A DNA stretch of 64,000 nucleotides from Myrica gale (lineage: Eukaryota > Streptophyta > Magnoliopsida > Fagales > Myricaceae), in the NCBI GenBank assembly GCA_963930655.1, contig OZ005603.1:24938201-25002200 (forward strand), written 5' to 3'. Positions 35,447 through 48,335 of this stretch are shown here, piece by piece. The notes below the pieces were generated by a model that saw only the letters and a list, made by a program, of their open reading frames with translations, had not been told where the DNA came from and did no database searches. The first letter of the stretch is position 1, and every line of letters begins with the position of its first letter. The position numbers and the translations under genes are program-made.

Positions 35447-37331
35447 TGCTAATTGCTACATGCGCCTAGTGGGCAGTCGATGGGGGATTGGTGGGGGGAA
35501 TCGAGCGAGTGGCGACTTTACTTTTTCCCCAATTCTCTGGTGCGGGTCTGCGTGAGGCCGCCCCCAGTCCCATTCGGCCGACACCTGTTTGTTCTTCTTT
35601 CCTTGCGAATACAATTGGATGCATCGGATTTAACTACGCCAACGGACAGTAGCACGCGTGATACGCTGCCATAAAAAATATACGTTGGGTTCTAAATGCT
35701 CTAAATTTAATTATATTCACATAGAATATACTTTTTTTTCTCCTTCAAGTTTATAGGTTACTACATAAACTAATAAAAAAAAAAAGCAAATTCCACTATT
35801 TTTCCTTTCTGAAGTATCCCTGATATATTATATGCTTTTGTCGAAGAGAATTAAAAAATCATAAGAAAAAATATAATCTTAAAGGATTGGATTGGTCTAA
35901 ATGGTTAAGGCTTTGTCTCGATGGTATGCTCTCTCTAAAGTTATAAATGGTGAGTATATTTGCCAGTAGGGAAAAAAAGATATTATATCTGCAGTTGGTA
36001 CGTTCGACCGGACAGAAGCCGTACTCGTCGTCAACTGCAGGAAGAAAACATCTCCTGGCTGTTAAAAATTTGGGATTTAAAAAGGTACATTATTTGAACT
36101 GTACGTCTGTACCGCACAGGGGAGAGAGAGAGACTTGGACGCAACGCTTTTGGAACATTAAATTGGGTCGTATCCTTAAGAAAGGAAGAAAGATATTCGA
36201 GAAACCGGCGTTGAAAAGTGGAGGCTATTGTATATAACGGGGAAATTGTCCTTTTCAACTCTCATAATGCCCGACCTGTCCTCGGCAGTTGCGAGAATAT
36301 TGTTGAAATAACAGCATGTGCCATTCGATCCACCGAATAACGAACCGCATGTGCCTTTGGTCCGCTGGCTACAGTTTGCGCTTCAGACGGTGCGTGCTGT
36401 TCCCGTCTCGATTTTGGACCTTGCGGGATCAACTCTAAGCAAATAATATTTATTTTTGTTTACAAAATATCATATGATACGAAAACTACTAAAATTTAAT
36501 GGGATTATCGTGACTTGAAATATCCTTAAGATCAGAAAAATAAACCCTAAGTCATCATTGCCATATATTTTATATTAAGAACTCTTAATTTTCTCACAAA
36601 ATAACTCGGGGAAATGGCCATGTTCGTATTCCAACTATCTTTCCCAATTCAGATGCGAATAGTGGTTTTCTGGTCATTCTGTTTTTATATTCCTCTTGAG
36701 TTGAGTCTTGACCAACTTTGCATTTTGGCCTAGTTGGCGTGGTGCACCCATATGAAGAGTCGACAAAGTGCAAAGTCAAGGGTGCAAATGGAGGATGTTG
36801 ACCGACATAGGAGAATATATATATTCCTTTGATTATTTGGAATTAATGGAAGTCATTGGTTTGGGGATGTACTTTTATTACTTGTTTACGAATAATCTCA
36901 ATTGGTTCACAATTAGCTAATAAAAAGTTCGCCTGCCACTCATTTGTTTAATTACATAGATTAATATTAACTAGCATATATATGAATATGATGTAGCGGT
37001 GGAGTTTGGTTGCTGGCACCAGATGTACTAGAAAGAAAGTGCGCGAGAATTTGCGTAATGGAATTTGATTGCCGTGCACGCGGAGTAGTAAAAGTGACTT
37101 TTAATTCAAAAGTTCTTTTCCCTTTTTCCAAACCATGAATTGGGACTATTTTACACAAATGATGGACTCGTGATTTCTTGAATAATTTCTTTTAGAAAGA
37201 AAAGAATGCGCATTCTTTCGGGAAAAAAATCAAATCATGTTCCAAGTATTTTATTTGAGTTAATAAGGATGTACATCTGAATCTAATGTTTAAACCATCT
37301 TTGTGAAGCTAAAACCAAAAAATAAAATAAA
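35447..37331. other. Spacer, no gene supported
   Basis: Mixed AT-rich and unique-looking sequence. 35453-35674 and 35947-36237 have short frames without domains. GTTAAGGCTTTGTCTC at about 35905 is faintly SINE-like. No RNA gene or mobile element with clean ends was found. Confidence 0.5.
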
Positions 37332-37720
37332 GGGATAAATACACTTTGCCCACTTTGTCTGTCATTTACACTTTGTACCCCGATATTTTTATTTTTGATA
37401 TATTGGACTCATTATCTTTCGCATTTTTACAATGTGAACCTCGTACCCAATTTGCGTCTAAACTGACGGATTTCGTCAAAACATGCATCAATCGACTGCT
37501 ACATAAAGCGGTCGACCGACTCGTCATACCTCTCATGTTATCTTTGCAGCGGTCGATTGGTTCACGTGTTGACGAAATTCGTCAAATTATATGGCCAAAT
37601 CAGGTACGAGGTCCATATTGCAAAAATGTGGAAGATAATGAGTCCAATATATCAACAATAAAACATCGGTGTGCAAAGTGTAAATGACCCTGAAGACAAG
37701 AGGCAAAGTGTATTTATCCC
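37332..37720. mobile_element. Foldback MITE, Mutator-like, 9-bp TSD
   Basis: Ends are GGGATAAATACACTTTGCC and its near-complement (GGCAAAGTGTATTTATCCC), flanked by exact TAAAATAAA copies (37323-37331 and 37721-37729). The arms match further in (ACACTTTGTACCCCGATATT against ACATCGGTGTGC). The centre carries GCGGTCGACCGAC and GCAGCGGTCGATTGG. It shares its GGGATAAAT ends with the elements at 25515 and 54723. Confidence 0.92.
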
Positions 37721-37744
37721 TAAAATAAAATAAAAATTGAATTA

Positions 37745-37960
37745 CCCTTAAAGCCATAGCACAATGGTTGAAAGGATAAATTTTCAATCTTGAACGGACC
37801 GTATAAATAAGTTGAGATGAGTTAATTGATACTCAGAATGTGAACCCGGTTCGTGTGTTTAAGATTCATCGTTGCACTCCTAGACAGATTAGTACGTGTC
37901 CTAATTAGACTAGGACCATTCGAGCGCGGTACACTGAGGCTGATTATAACAAATTCTTCT
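37745..37960 (+). mobile_element. Possible SINE
   Basis: TAGCACAATGGTTGAAAGG resembles a tRNA-type box A and CCCGGTTCGTG about 80 bases on resembles box B. There is no clear 3' tail or flanking duplication, so this is only a suggestion. Confidence 0.25.
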
Positions 37961-38269
37961 CCTTACTTTGAAATAATAATTTGAACTTTCACATTTCAAA
38001 TGAACTTATGAATTATCGACGTTTGTCAATGTGCACCATGTGACAGTATCTTACAATTCGAATGTGCAGAAAAGGTTCACGTGATACAATACTAACACTC
38101 TGATGATCTTACGAGAAGACGCACATTAATGAATTTTAATAATTTCAAAACTGAATGTGACAAACAAGATTAATAACATTGAGTTATATAGAGAAAAGTG
38201 ATCTTCCTAAATCATTTAGGTTCTAATGTATATAAAATGAATTTTATAGTGAAAATAAAAGAATACTTA

Positions 38270-38990
38270 TGGACCGATGAGGATAGATTTTTCAGTCCTG
38301 AGAAAGATCACTGAAGCCTAATAAGGAAGGAAGCGGACCTCGGGCCGAATAGAAAAAGTTGAGGCCGATCTTAATACAAACAAAGTTTTTGTCGACTAAA
38401 AAGTTAGCCATTTGGGAAAGACCGACAGACCTCTTAAATGTGGATCACATCAAGCATAAAAAGAGAGGCCTAAGGGGAGTTAATCATCTGATTCCCTGAC
38501 ACAGATGATGCTAGAAAAAATAAAATCTAGTCATTAAATGAGTAAACATGATCCTCCTTCCTAAGAACCAATGGGGAGAAGAAATGGAAAAGGGGATGCC
38601 CACTTAATTAATGAATGGCAGAAGGTGAATGATAAAAAGAAAATGTCATTAAAGAAAAAAGGGAATAACAGGCCGAGACCCAATAAGACCCGGCCCAGAA
38701 AGAAAAGAGGAAGAATAAATTGAGAAAGACAGAAGCAGAAAAGCTACACAATTCTCTCTCATACTCTCTCTCTCACACACATTGATAATCGAACCATTAA
38801 ATAAAAGATATTAAACAATGACAACTAACAATAACATTGGAGAAATCCCCCTAAGAGGACTCTGAGTTATAACTTGTTTACCTTGCTTGCAGGAGGAAGG
38901 ATTGAGAACTTGGACCTTTCAACTCATCTCAAGTGCTGGACTTCAAATCTAGCTCTCTTGGACTCTTGATCCAGTAGACGCTGTGATAGA
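38270..38990 (+). repeat. Probable gypsy (Tat-like) LTR fragment
   Basis: The text GGCCGAGACCCAATAAGACC, then AGGACTCTGAGTTATAACTT and CCTTGCTTGCAGGAGGAAGG followed by a line of short pyrimidine words resembles the 3' part of Tat-type gypsy LTRs. No partner LTR, primer site or target duplication is seen. Confidence 0.4.
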
Positions 38991-38999
38991 CCGATTAAA

Positions 39000-41200
39000 A
39001 ATGACTTCATCACTTACTATGAATTATAAAAAGAGAAAACGCTTTTACTTAATATGCTCTCATTGAATGATTCAAGTCATCTCTCCCTTTAGATTAAATA
39101 GAATAGATGGCTAGCTGTGGTGATATGTACTTCTTCTTTTTCTTGATTGGTGATCTGTACTTCACTATAAAGATGTTAATTAAATTGATCGTGGACGTCT
39201 CCCTTCATTGTCGTATTATGATAAAATATAAATACAATAATATATGCAAACGGGTGATAAGAAAATACAAGGAATGTGAACAAGTCCGACTATATTTTTT
39301 GTGGTAGGTTTTCCACAGCCAATTAATGATTTACGAGTTTGAATATATGACATATAGTTGGCAGGCGTACGAGAGTAAGGCTTCAAGCCTTGGACATCAT
39401 CCAACGAGGTTAACTGAAAGTGCGCCGAAAATTGCTTTTAAGATAAACCAATCATTTTGCTTAGAGCTTTTTTAGGACATTATTTATATTATAGTTGGAT
39501 TAGGATTATTTATAATTTCTTATCTACGTTATGTAATTCAGAAAGAGATAGACACAACAAGTGAATTCCACACTATTTAATGTTGCACAAGTAAAGTTTT
39601 TGATAATATATATGAGTCATATAATGGAGTCTACATGTTCTGTCAGAAAATTACAGAGATCATGATCCATTAGGGGTCTTTTTTATTCTCCTCAAATTTC
39701 TATATTGAGATTCTATGCAATTCGAAAAGAGATAGACAATATGTGAACTTTATTGTAAGGCTCATATTGTCCAAAATTTTATATGAACAGCTATGTGTAG
39801 TATTAAATGATATATGGTCTACATGTCGTTTCTATCTTTCTCTGAATTCTACCGTGCAATTTGAGCAGCGCAATTACAGATTATCTTGATGCCAAATTTC
39901 TGGTTAAAGTACAAAGACCGGATGGGTTTGTCTTTATGTTTACGGTACTCAGCTTCCTACATAAATTAATTAACTGAGTTTCCTACCTGATCAACAACTT
40001 TGAGCAAGGCCTCAAATGATAAATTAGGGGACGGCTTAACTCAACCATGAGCCAATGCACACCTCATTGCCTTACGGGTTCGGAATGATTGTCGGTTAGT
40101 AACGTGCAGGTTGAGGTTAAATTGTGTTTTATTAGAATCTTACTTAAATAATTTAATTCAACTATAATTTTATTTGTTAAAGTTTATAATTATTTAGAAA
40201 TTTTAGTGTTTCATTAAATTAGTTTAGACAGATGTGATCAGGAGGGTACATAAAACTTTGTAATAGGTAGAGCCTAATTAATAAATCTTTAACCACACAA
40301 ACACCAAAGGTCAGGATCAGTCAACCTTCCCTGAAAATAGAAGTAAGAGGATCAATCAACCATCACTGAAAATTAGAGTAAATTAATCAAAGCATATATG
40401 ATCAAAATCTTCGCTTCTAATTCTCAAATTATCAATCATATGTTATTTACCTGTCGGACTGACAAATTTTATTATTTTTTATTTTAATTATCAAAATGCA
40501 TCAATGTTTGTCCTTTAATAAGAAACTACTATTAAAATGTCGACCGCTATATCTTATAACAAGGTGAAAATAACATTTTGATAGTTTGAGAGCTCAATAT
40601 GACAAAATTTGATTGTTTAAAGGCTCAAAATCACATTTGACTCAAGTACTAATCTAATTCAGTCAATTAATAATTTGAACCTCTAGTTCAAGTACTAGCT
40701 AAGGATCTGCAGTCTGTCCAACCAAGTGTGTTCCAAGTCTACAAGAATTTCCATTCAAATCAAGTGCGTGGAATCTAAGTAAAAGAATTTGCCTAGACGA
40801 AAACAGAAAAACCTCAACTTGCTAATAGCTAGGATGGATCAAACAAGGTTGGACAGAGCATAGAAGAAATATTAAATTTTTGAAATACAGTTTTCCTCCT
40901 CATATTGATGAGATTCTGACACTTCAAACTTCATACTATCAATTTCACTTCATTTTGTCTTTCAATTAACAAACTTTACACTCCATAGTTAATTTAGATA
41001 TAAATTATTATTTTTGTTTAAGGAAAAAATAATTTTACTCTCATAATTGTTATTGTATGGGTAAAATCGTTATTTCACTGAAAAAAAATAGCTGGGAGTA
41101 TAAAGTGTAAACTATTGATACTTGAAGGGTGACATGTAATGAAATTAATAGTATGAAGTGCAAAGTGTTAGAATCTCAATGTAAGTTTAATAGGGAAGAT
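39000..41200. other. Spacer with MITE scraps
   Basis: AT-rich. The phrases AGAAAGAGATAGACACAACA (39540) and GAAAAGAGATAGACAATATG (39727) match the arms of the foldback element at 46190, so one or two damaged copies lie at about 39480-39910. No coding region or RNA gene is supported. Confidence 0.5.
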
Positions 41201-41212
41201 TTTTTTTTCTTT

Positions 41213-41740
41213 GGCAAAATTGCACCAACGTCCCCTGAGGTATTTAAAAGTTGCAATTTAGTCTCCGAGGTAACAAATTAGTCATTTAGCTCTCTGAGGT
41301 AATGATTTCAAGAAAAATAGGTCCCTCCATCTATTGCTAACGATAAATGCTTACATGTTGGGATTCTACTGAACTTGGGACTTTTGGGGAAGAACGTGAG
41401 AACTAGTTCGCATGGATGGGTAGGAAAAAAATTAGGTGTTTTTTGTGTTTTGTGTTTTGTAAGCTTGGTTGAATTGGCAATGATGTGGTTTAAGTGGCTG
41501 GTTGAGCCAGTGCTGACGTGGTATTTATGTGCTGACGCGTTTAGATTGGACACGCAGCGTAATTTGATTGGATTGATGTGACATTAATTTTACATGTCAG
41601 CATTTACCTTTAACAGAAGGAGACATAGGGGCCTCTTGTTGTCAAAATCCTTACCTCAAGAAGTTAAATGCCTAATTTGTTACCTCAAAGACCTAATTGT
41701 ATTTTTTGACTAGCTAAAGGGCCATGGGTGCAATTTTTTT
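41213..41740. mobile_element. Foldback MITE
   Basis: Left GGCAAAATTGCACCAACGTC pairs with right GGGTGCAATTTTTTTC, and inside ACAAATTAGTCATTTAGCTC pairs with AAGTTAAATGCCTAATTTGT. The left flank TTTTTCTTT and the right TTTTTCTTC could be a 9-bp duplication, but the right end is ambiguous in the T run. Confidence 0.6.
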
Positions 41741-41804
41741 CTTCTTCCTTTACAGTATAGTATCTGGTCGGCCAATATTTTAGTAGAACTGTGAATGGTG
41801 ATGG

Positions 41805-42596
41805 TTTTTTTTTTAAGCATAATAGCTTATATATTGAGATCAGTATCAAGGAGGTCTACCTCAGGAAGCTCAAAAGGGCGTACCAGACCCTCCGAAGAGC
41901 CGGCGGGCCAATGAGCAGACGGACCAAAGGTCCTACAAAGGCCCACGAGGGGCAGATCGGTCTTAGACTGCAGAAAAGCCACAGATGACAGATAGCTATT
42001 AGGCCTAAAAATAAGAAAAAAAATAACAGCAAAAGCAAAACCAACACTTGCCTTAAACAGATAGGCAAACATAAAACCCATAAATAAAACTAAGCGAGCC
42101 TTAAACAGTGGGGCAGACCCAAACGGGCGAAAAAGAACATGAACTCCGCCGGCGGCGGCGCGTGGGCGATGGAAGAGGGGATCTGCAGTGGATAATGGAG
42201 CGCATGGGCCACACATTCCACTCCGGATGAGAAGAGCTTGGTACGGGGGGCGGAGGGGAAGCCACGCGCGGCAAAGGCAATCGACGTGTCAGATCCACGC
42301 GCAGCGCGTGGTGCGCGTGGATCACGACGCGCCGCCTGTTGAGAACCGGAGAAGATGGCCGACGTAGCGCTTTTCGTGCGGAGTCCCACTAGCCGGCGCG
42401 TGCATGTCCAAAGGCAACGGAGACCACCAAAAACCGCTTCATAGCCACCTGCATAGAAAAACTAAAAAACCACCCAAATTAATATCAGCCGACCGAACCA
42501 GAGAGCCGGAGAGGGAAGATGGAGAGGGGAAAAGAAAATGAAAAAAGAAAGAGAGGAATGAATGGCTTTGGGTGGTCGTTCCCAGCGGCCCTGTTC
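41805..42596 (-). mobile_element. Short L1-type retroposon with 13-bp TSD
   Basis: The exact duplication TGAATGGTGATGG flanks it (41792-41804 and 42597-42609). A run of T at its left edge is a poly(A) tail on the minus strand, preceded by CTCAATATATAAGC, like a plant L1 3' end. The far end is GC-rich with CTCTCTC and CCGGCTCTCTGG text like an L1 5' leader. At 792 bases, with no reverse transcriptase, it is either an internally deleted LINE or a retrocopied transcript. The GC-rich frames on the minus strand (41827-42389) have no known domain. Confidence 0.8.
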
Positions 42597-42609
42597 TGAA
42601 TGGTGATGG

Positions 42610-45262
42610 CTTATGTATGAAACACGCGTGCATTATTTCCGGGAAGAGTAAAAAGCTGAAACCAATCTACGAGGTAAAAAGTTATGTGGTCCAACGTAGT
42701 TATGTTAATGGGATTCTGGAATTCATCAAAGTACATTAAAATCATAATGCACCATATTATTATATTAATTACTATAATAGTGTGGTCTCTTATTTCAGAC
42801 TGGGCTCTCGTTTGGATGAGAATGCAATTAAGCATGAACTCAATCTCACACTATTTAATATTATTTATATTAAATTTTAGACTTATAAAATAATTTACCT
42901 ATTATATATATATATATATATATATTTTTAAATTATACAATATAATTTAAAGAGAAAATTATAAAGAATCTGATCTGCTTAGAGATATACATTAGAAGAA
43001 ATGGTTGAGACAAATTTACTAGATCAGATATGTTCGGTTTGAGTAAAAATATAAGATTTTAAAATTTTTGTGAATATTTATATTGAATAATATTTTATTG
43101 GTGTTTGTGTAAAGTGGAGAAAAAAATGATTTGATGTAATTGTTTAATAAAAAATATTGAAGTTATACGAAAAATAAATAAAAAGTAAATGAACAAGGGA
43201 TAAAATATATTTAAAAAAAAAAAAAAAACAACAACGTTGCCCCGCACCACTCACTCTCCAAGGCATTCTTCGAGTTCGAGACCTCCGAAGGATCCAACAC
43301 CTGAGTTCAATTGTTACAATATTTTATATTACTCCACTGTACGGATTTTTTTCTTTTGTTACTCGACAACAAATTTATTAGATCCGAACTTTGTGGATTG
43401 AGTTGGAATTGACTTGGCCAGACTAGAGAATGCAGTGAGGAAGTTGGGCTAAAATTTGAAGTGATCATACAGTCCTGAGATAATTGCTTTTGTATCACAA
43501 CTCTAACAATCCATTCACTCCATTCACTTTTACTAGAGAAAAAAAAGATAAATGTAAAACTAGTCTTTTGATATACGTGAAAATCGAATCAGTCTTCATG
43601 ATAATAAAAACATAAAATTAGTCATTCTAATCTCACATTTGTTTGACGTTAGTCCCTCAAAAAGGGACTGATTTATGCTATTGTGATATCAAGGGACCAA
43701 TTTTATGTTTTTTTATTAAGAGGACTAATTCGATTTAGTGTATATCACATGAACTGATTTTGTATTTATAAAAAAATATTATGATATTTCTCATTTTGTA
43801 ATTAACATTCTAAACTCTCAAGAATGCCATTTTTAATCTACCAAAATTTAAATATATATTATTGTTCAAGATTTGATTATAGAAAGTATGTCACGTGACC
43901 TATCTTTTTGTCTACTTTTAAAAAGTAAATTTTAAATGAGTGTGGATTGTCACGTCCCGTGCTTGTACTTACCCTCTAGGCTCACTTAAAGTATTAGTAT
44001 GAATACAAGGCGGAGATTACGACACGAAACTGAACTTGTTGATGGAAGACTAAATTGCCCTTAGAAAAAAAAACTTAGCAGAAGACTTACAAATTAAAAG
44101 GGTAACCATAGAGGTCAGAAAAATAGTTAGAGTTTTAGTACAAATTTTTGCAAAGCTGCACTACTTTATTTAGTGTAATAAATCGTTTTCTGAAAACGAG
44201 TGGGGAAAAATATGATAAAAATTAAGCGGGAAAAAAATACGATAGTGGTGTTATCTTTCTTCCCTACTCTTTACATTATTGCTATTATTCATTGCTTAGG
44301 TATAGCTTTAAACATATTTAGATCTGCGTTTTTATTCGTTAAAAGAGTATTTTCAGATATGAGTTTTTTTATTATAAAAAAGGGGGCTAAATTTTGATAA
44401 ACTCAATTCACCCCTCTTGAGTTGATTTTCGGACTCACAAATTTAGCAATAAAATTAATCACTAATGTAATAAATCAAATTTAGTTAGGTAAAAAGCAAT
44501 ATAGAAACCAATCTAAATCAAGAGAGAAGCATATGAGGAAATTTAATTAAAAAGAATGATTAAACTGATGATGTAAAAATCTGAAATTTATTTATGTGAC
44601 AACAATACTAATTTTCGGATATAATGAAGTGTACTATAAAATGATTTTAAAGTAAACATAATGATCTATAATAAATGTCCACTTAGAGGGCAAAGTAAAG
44701 TGAGAAATTTAATAATCAAACTAAATTCTCCACTAAATGATCAAATTAATGCAAATGAAATGTAATAATATAAGATGCAATAAATAAAAATGCTCATTTA
44801 AATTATCAAGATCCATAACAAAATGCAAGTGCTTAACTAAATAATAGGATAAATAAAATATTTAGCAAGAACTTTGAAAAACATATTTATTTTTCAAGGA
44901 AATAATTTTGTCTAGAAAATGCCGAACCATTGTCATTAACCATCTTAAATACGTTAAATAGTTGAGAACAAGGAGGAGGCATCACAAAAAATTAAACATG
45001 AGGAAATTGCATTATAATTTTCGGATATAAGGGAGCAAAATAATCAAATCCAAGTCTATCATTTTTTTTACAAGAAATGCAATTAGATTAAATACTTAGC
45101 ATATCATATTATTTAATTGAAGATCAAAAAAATCAAAGAAAATAATCACACGCTTAAATAATTAAAATTGTGAGTAATAACTAATGCAAATATTTACCCA
45201 AAAAAAAATGTTAGAATTTTCAGTTTGAATTATAAATATCGAGTTTGGGAAGGGTGATTAAG
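42610..45262. other. AT-rich spacer with degraded MITE
   Basis: It contains a TA microsatellite (42901-42925). A decayed copy of the GGGATAAATG foldback family lies at about 43545-43772 (GATAAATGTAAAACTAGTC against its near-complement). Near 44395 there is an LTR-end-like TCAATTCACCCCTCTTGAG stretch. No gene is supported. Confidence 0.5.
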
Positions 45263-45263
45263 G

Positions 45264-45620
45264 GTTTTTTTTAACAGAAACTATATATTACTAAAAATGG
45301 AAAAAAAAACATGAGCTGTTCAAGGGGTCAAAACCCTCATACAGCCAAAAGAAAAACAGATTAAGCCCTAACATTTCGAGAAAGCATCCCTCTTGAAGAG
45401 AGGAAGCGGCCCATTGAGCTAAATTGTGCGCAAGCATAAAGCGTTTGAACCTCAAGGGGGTAAACCGACAAAGAGCATGAGCAGAGCCACACAAAGCGAG
45501 GACGCCTGGATGATAGTGGCCTCAATACAACAAGGGCAGACCTCAATCTGATTGTTAATAGCTTCCATCACAACCAACGAATCTCCCTCAAAAACCACCT
45601 CCTCCCATTGGTGATGGTTA
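45264..45620 (-). pseudogene. LINE 3' end with RNase H-like domain
   Basis: On the minus strand WEEVVFEGDSLVVMEAINNQ matches the RVT_3 RNase H-like domain at the end of plant L1 elements. After a frameshift comes FMLAHNLAQWAASS, the HNLAKWA box. A typical L1 tail (AATATATAGTTTCTGTTA) and a poly(A) run (T run at 45264-45272) follow. It is truncated and frameshifted. Confidence 0.75.
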
Positions 45621-46189
45621 TTTAGTCATTCCATGCCATGCCTTTTGTTTTCTTTTGGAGTTGTAATATCAGATAAAGCGATCTCCTTAAATTTAGACAT
45701 GGGTACCGATTTCCTCTATTGATCAAGATCATAAAACCATTCTACCCTCATTAACATGCGGATGTAACAAATAATTAGAAGTATAATGCTATTTCAAACT
45801 TCAATTATAATTACTTCAATCTACCAATTGCATTGCAATTTGCATCCAATGTTAACCGATAAGATTGATTGTGACTCCTCTCATATATTTTATTTAGGCT
45901 AAAATCATCCACTAGTCTTTAAAATTTATATTTTTCCCAACTTAGTTCTTAGTGAAGTTTTCTTTTTCCCGCTGTCCCAGGTATGACCCATTTTTCATGT
46001 TGGTCCCTTCAGCTCCGTGCACCTACCATCCATTTTTAGAAGGAATATTTTGACTTGGCCAACACTGACCACGTCACGCCCAATAGATATGACACGTATC
46101 CCTTAATCCAACATGCACGTCGCGTCTGTACCGAAAATCTATAGGGACTAAACTGAAAAAAGTCTAAACCTTAGGGACTAATAGTTAAG

Positions 46190-46395
46190 GGATCATGATC
46201 CTTTACAATTTACTACTTGAATTGTACAGTGCAATTTAGAGAGAGATATATACAATAGGTGGACCCTACATCATTTAATATTGTCCATGTAAATTTTTGG
46301 GTAGCATAAACCCTACCATAAGATCCGCCTATTGTGTCTATCTCTCTCCGAATTGCACTTCGGACAGCAAATTGCAGGAAATCTTCATATGTAGT
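46190..46395. mobile_element. Foldback MITE
   Basis: CAATTTAGAGAGAGATATAT on the left pairs with a right arm containing GTCTATCTCTCTCCGAATTG. The arms extend to CAATTTACTACTTGAATTGT and its relative. Copies of the same arm text occur at 39540, 39727 and about 54960. The boundaries and duplication are unclear. Confidence 0.55.
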
Positions 46396-47010
46396 TGAGT
46401 TATTTAGAAGATCCTTGGGTGAACAGTACTTGGAAAAAGATTCAGAAGCCTTCTTAATTTGTTCAAGATGCAGGCGTGTCAGTAGAGCCAGCGTGTGTAA
46501 AGCATCAACATGAGCCAACTTACCTTGATGCTCTACTTATGTCGCACAAGTACTTCGGGACTTTTACAACACGTATTTAAGCATGTCCAAAATGCGAACA
46601 TTGCTTGAACCACATTATTAAGACATAAGTGCAATCACTCTTAGTTTTGCACCTACAGGCAACCCACAATAGTTTGACACTGCCATGACCAAAGTGTATG
46701 CTTAATAAAAACTTGCTCTTTCGAAAAAGGTACAAGTACTAATTTCGTTCGATTTAGAAACATCAATGTCTTGCACAAGCACACACCCACATATACATGT
46801 CAATACCCAATCATTGATCTCAAAAGTGGAAACAGTACACCTCAATTGTTGTTGAGGATAGTAATACGGCATATCAAACAACTTGCCCTTCAATCTGCTC
46901 CTTATATAGCTTATTAAGCAAAACTTGTGAAGTGCACGTACACCATCCTTTCCATTCATTCCTCCTGGAAAACAGAGTAAGGAGGAGACCATTGTCGGGA
47001 GCATCAACTT
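46396..47010 (-). other. Unrecognised coding-like fragments
   Basis: Minus-strand frames at 46702-47007 (GGMNGKDGVRALHKFCLISY and FDMPYYYPQQQLRCTVSTFE) and 46396-46518 (LLTRLHLEQIKKASESFSKY, CSPKDLLNNSTTYEDF) look like real protein rather than noise. I could not place them in a family. The second is cut by the foldback MITE at 46190. It may be a decayed host gene. Confidence 0.3.
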
Positions 47011-47149
47011 TTAGTATTTTTATTCCACTCAACAGTTTTAATTCTGGAGCATCTCCGTAAAGTCCAACTTACGAGACTGAGTAACCAATCTTATTAGAAA
47101 AAACGAAAACAATACAAAGGACTATACCGAAATCACTTAGTCTAAACAA

Positions 47150-47590
47150 GCCATAAAACTAAGAAAATCATGAAAATCAACAAAAGGGCAACCAAGCACC
47201 ACATTAGCCCAACTAAAAAGAGAGTAACAAAAATCCTTGCAACTTCACCAAAGACAAGGAACAATCATCGAAACATCTACTATTCCGTTCCCTCCAAAGA
47301 CTACCAAATGCACGAAAGAATCATTCTCCAAATAGCCTTGGCAATCGGATTCGAGAACCTCCTATTCCAACTCCACAACACTCCCGACACCTTTTCAAGC
47401 ATCACCCAATGAAAATTCATAATGCCTAGCACATGATTCCACCCGAGTGAACGGACAATGGAGGAGCACATGGTCAACCGACTCCCCATCTACGCGACAA
47501 AGATAGCACCAACTTATGAGACTTTTCACTGCAAAGAAGGCATGGCAGCTCTCCTGCATTTGCGCAATGGAGTCATTTACAGCTATCATG
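47150..47590 (-). pseudogene. LINE ORF2 C-terminus (zf-RVT)
   Basis: [20 protein letters not shown] is the cysteine-histidine zf-RVT domain at the end of plant L1 ORF2. A frameshift follows, then EKVSGVLWSWNRRFSNPIAK, AIWRMI and, in another frame, RERNSRCFDDCSLSLVKLQG and FLLLSFFSWANVV. No reverse-transcriptase core is present, so this is a 5'-truncated, decayed copy. Confidence 0.85.
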
Positions 47591-47599
47591 TTGTACCTT

Positions 47600-48335
47600 T
47601 ATTAATTTGTGATTCTCTCTCAATGTTACAGTTAGACTCACTCCAACGACAGAATGGTCTTCACAATTTTTAGTTTCTGATGTAATCTCACAAAGCCATT
47701 TAAAATTCATCAATCAGTGGTTCCTTTCCTATGCTTAGGTAACTTTAACAAAACCAATTAAATGATAATCATATGGGAAGAAATTTTCAAAAACTACTAA
47801 CCCACACAATTGTCGCATACAGTTATGGGAATTCAGCATTGATGTAGTCCTTTAGCAAGTATCTCACAGAAAACACATTGTCAATACTGACAAAGACCTT
47901 CATGAAGTGGAATGAGATGCTTCATGATCACATAGACTCCTAAGTAGGTATCCCACTTATGACCAGATTCAACAGCATAATCTAGAAGGCTGACAATTTC
48001 AAAATAAGTGATTGGAACTTCATCCCACAAACAGCGTTAACTTAGAACCTATTAATTAATTCATGACACTTGAAATCAAATCAAATCTATCCATCTATCT
48101 ATCTATCCATATATATAAGGGATGGCAAGCAAAGCCTATATTTTAGGTTCTGGAACTGAATGAAATGAAAGGAAGATTAAAGTTGGACAGCAAAAGCAAC
48201 ATGATAAGAATATTAAAGAGGAATAGAATGACTACTCGTGACATTAGAGTTTGTTCACATGCCAAACGAGCTCAATAAAAGACTAAACTTACCTAGACTA
48301 CTTCAAAGATGCAATATCTTGAGAGAATTTGACAG
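47600..48335. other. Region downstream of MED4
   Basis: No coding region is supported. A short ATCT/ATCC microsatellite lies at about 48088-48108. The right part will contain the 3' UTR of the minus-strand MED4 gene. Confidence 0.5.

Noticed and set aside
35880-35930. tRNA-like or SINE box A text
   Set aside because: No acceptor stem, box B or tail could be matched.
41827-42389. GC-rich minus-strand frames of 99-129 residues
   Set aside because: They lie wholly inside the short L1-type retroposon and show no known domain; GC-rich sequence gives long frames by chance.
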